From positions 1 through 5,851 of the forward strand of contig JAKSOJ010000086.1 of NCBI GenBank assembly GCA_024405645.1: DNA of 5,851 bases, in the 5' to 3' direction. The translations under genes were made by a program, and so were the position numbers. Below the pieces are notes generated by a model, which was not told the DNA's origin, ran no database searches, and saw only the letters and a program-made list of their open reading frames with translations. Below, piece after piece: positions 4,040 to 5,851 of this stretch (position 1 is its first letter; each line of letters begins with the position of its first letter). Source of the DNA: Phascolarctobacterium sp. (GTDB lineage Bacteria; Bacillota; Negativicutes; Acidaminococcales; Acidaminococcaceae).

Positions 4040-5851
4040 ATGTATGATAAAAATTGGCGAGAACAGTTTAAAAAAGGCTTACTGACTGACGGTTGGAGAT
4101 ATTTTGGTGCTCATCCAGCTGTGGAAAATGGAACAAAAGGTTGGCGCTTTAGAGTTTGGGCTCCTAGGGCTAGTGCTGTGTCCGTTGTTGGCGATTTCAA
4201 TAATTGGGAAGCTAAAAAACATCCCATGCATTGTTTAAAGGAACCCTATGCGGATGGAATTTGGGAATTATTCATTCCAGGTTTACCTGAATTTTCTAGT
4301 TATAAATACTCTATTCTAGGGTCTAAAGGGAAAATCGTCCTCAAGGCTGACCCGTATGCCTTTCATGCAGAATCTCGTCCTGGGACTGCAAGTAAATTAT
4401 ACGATTTAGGTGGCTACGCTAATGCAGAATTCGATTCCAAGCCTGCTTATGCTTGGCAGGATTGGGAATTCATTAACGCACGTGGCCAAAGAAAAATATA
4501 CGATGGACCTTTAAATATATATGAGGTTCATCTAGGTAGTTGGCGTAAATATCAAGATGGTAATCATTTTGATTACGCAAGCATTGGCAAGGAATTGGCA
4601 GAATACGTAGTTGATATGGGCTATAGTGCCATCGAATTCTTACCTTTAACAGAATATCCTTTGGATGCATCTTGGGGATATCAAGTAACAGGTTATTTTG
4701 CGCCTACAAGCCGTTACGGAACTCCGGATGGCTTAAAGCAAATGATAGATATTCTTCATGCTCATGGACTAATCGTCATTCTCGACTGGGTTCCTAGTCA
4801 TTTTTGTAAGGATGAATTTGGTCTCATAGATTTTGACGGTGGTAGTTGTTACGAGTATGAGGATCCAAAAAAACGCGAGCATTACGGATGGGGAACTAGA
4901 GTATTTGACTTTGGTAGACCAGAGGTAATTTCTTTCCTTTGCTCTTCCGCTCGTTATTGGCTAGATGAGTTCCATGCTGATGGTTTGCGCGTTGATGCTG
5001 TAGCAAGTATGCTCTACCTAAACTACGACCGTAAGGATGGAGCATGGACTGCCAACAAGCATGGTTCCTGCGAAAACCTTGAAGCCGTAGAATTTTTGCG
5101 TACTCTCAACAAAATGGCATTCAAAATTAACCCCGGTGTTATTATGGCTGCCGAAGAAAGTACCGCATGGCCCTTGGTTACCAAGCCTGCCGAGATGGGT
5201 GGCTTAGGCTTCAACTTTAAGTGGAATATGGGTTGGATGAACAATGTCTGCCATTATTTAAAAATGGACCCGTTCTTCCGCAAGGATAATCACAAAGATT
5301 TAACTTTTAATTTGATGTTTGCTTTCTCTGAAAACTATGTACTGCCAATCTCCCACGATGAAGTAGTACATATGAAGGGAAGTTTAGTAAATAAAATGCC
5401 AGGAGTCTACGAGGACCAATTAAAATGGCTTAAGGGTTTCTATCTTTATATGATGACTCACCCTGGCAAGAAGCTTCTTTTCATGGGACCAGAGCTTGGT
5501 CAATGGAAGGAATGGAACTACGAAACGCAGCTTGATTGGGAGCTTCTCACTCAAGAAAGGAATCGTAGAACAAAAGACTTCTTTAAAATGATGAATCATT
5601 TCTACCTTGAGAACTCGGAGCTTTGGGAGAAAGATTTGTCTTGGGAAGGCTTTGAATGGCTTGTTGTAGACGATAATCGCAACAATGTCATTGCTTATGC
5701 TCGTAAGAACAAGGCAGGGGATGAACTTATTTGCATAGTTAACTTCTCACCTGTAAAATTCGAGCATTATCGTATTCCTGTATTGCCCTATGAAAAATAT
5801 CTTCCTATTATAAATACTGATGACGCAGTATATGGTGGAGAGGATTTTGGT
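4040..5851 (+). CDS. glgB: 1,4-alpha-glucan (glycogen) branching enzyme, 3' end outside window
   Basis: This enzyme cuts an alpha-1,4-glucan chain and transfers the piece to a 6-OH, making the alpha-1,6 branches of glycogen in the cytoplasm. The window holds 604 codons with no stop. Similar short GlgB proteins are roughly 620-680 residues, so only the tail is missing. A CBM48 domain (about 15-110, with VVGDFNNW at 49-56) comes first; the extra N-terminal domain of E. coli GlgB is absent. The GH13 barrel (about 155-500) has the branching-enzyme signature YEVHLGSW (161-168). Its four catalytic regions are DWVPSHF (249-255), DGLRVDAV (314-321; nucleophile Asp319), AAEEST (370-375; acid/base Glu372 or the adjacent Glu373) and ISHDEVVH (437-444; Asp440, transition-state stabiliser). 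GPELGQWKEWN (483-493) also fits GlgB. A C-terminal beta domain begins at about 515. ATG 4040 is preferred over ATG 4028 because of GGATGG 8 nt upstream. As is common in Firmicutes, glgC, glgD, glgA or glgP may follow, but they are not in view. One deviation is GSCEN (342-346) where GGRENLEA or GGNENLEA is usual. Confidence 0.96.
   Translation, partial: MYDKNWREQFKKGLLTDGWRYFGAHPAVENGTKGWRFRVWAPRASAVSVVGDFNNWEAKKHPMHCLKEPYADGIWELFIPGLPEFSSYKYSILGSKGKIVLKADPYAFHAESRPGTASKLYDLGGYANAEFDSKPAYAWQDWEFINARGQRKIYDGPLNIYEVHLGSWRKYQDGNHFDYASIGKELAEYVVDMGYSAIEFLPLTEYPLDASWGYQVTGYFAPTSRYGTPDGLKQMIDILHAHGLIVILDWVPSHFCKDEFGLIDFDGGSCYEYEDPKKREHYGWGTRVFDFGRPEVISFLCSSARYWLDEFHADGLRVDAVASMLYLNYDRKDGAWTANKHGSCENLEAVEFLRTLNKMAFKINPGVIMAAEESTAWPLVTKPAEMGGLGFNFKWNMGWMNNVCHYLKMDPFFRKDNHKDLTFNLMFAFSENYVLPISHDEVVHMKGSLVNKMPGVYEDQLKWLKGFYLYMMTHPGKKLLFMGPELGQWKEWNYETQLDWELLTQERNRRTKDFFKMMNHFYLENSELWEKDLSWEGFEWLVVDDNRNNVIAYARKNKAGDELICIVNFSPVKFEHYRIPVLPYEKYLPIINTDDAVYGGEDFG

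Overview
The window looks like chromosome of a strictly anaerobic, fermentative, low-GC Firmicute. A Negativicutes-type bacterium (Selenomonadales, Acidaminococcales or Veillonellales relatives) is my best guess. The reasons are an oxygen-sensitive [FeFe] hydrogenase, a redox partner of the type found in anaerobic Firmicutes and deltaproteobacteria, AT-rich intergenic DNA (roughly 80% A+T by eye), strong GGAGG-type ribosome binding sites, and a short Firmicutes-type glycogen branching enzyme. The taxonomic guess is inference only.

Layout. Positions 27-3598 on the minus strand hold a two-gene operon with a 7-nt gene overlap. The first gene (1748-3598) encodes a 616-residue iron-sulfur flavoprotein that joins the C-terminal [4Fe-4S] piece of NuoF to a GltD/NfnL-like FAD- and NAD(P)-binding module. 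The second (27-1754) encodes a 575-residue group A [FeFe] hydrogenase with every H-cluster ligand and the known proton-path residues present. Positions 3599-4027 are a divergent, AT-rich regulatory region of about 430 bp with no convincing gene. It has a near-consensus promoter firing left into the hydrogenase operon, an extended -10 promoter firing right, and several inverted and direct repeats. Positions 4040-5851 on the plus strand hold the first 604 codons of glgB, which runs off the right edge of the window.

How the genes fit together. The operon predicts a soluble cytoplasmic complex that moves electrons between NAD(P)H and protons/H2. The GltD-like module would hold FAD and the nicotinamide site, the NuoF-like stub would relay electrons, and the four accessory Fe-S clusters of HydA would carry them to the H-cluster. 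Unlike classical HydABC enzymes, it shows no FMN/NADH-binding NuoF core and no NuoE-type [2Fe-2S] subunit next to it. It is therefore a good candidate for a compact hydrogenase whose cofactor use, and bifurcating or non-bifurcating nature, is open. glgB probably begins a glycogen-synthesis operon continuing to the right. The shared upstream region places carbon storage and H2 release back to back, but nothing in the sequence proves they are co-regulated.

No RNA genes, mobile elements, CRISPR arrays or attachment sites were seen. The 26 bases left of the hydrogenase stop codon are too few to decide whether a terminator or another operon gene follows.
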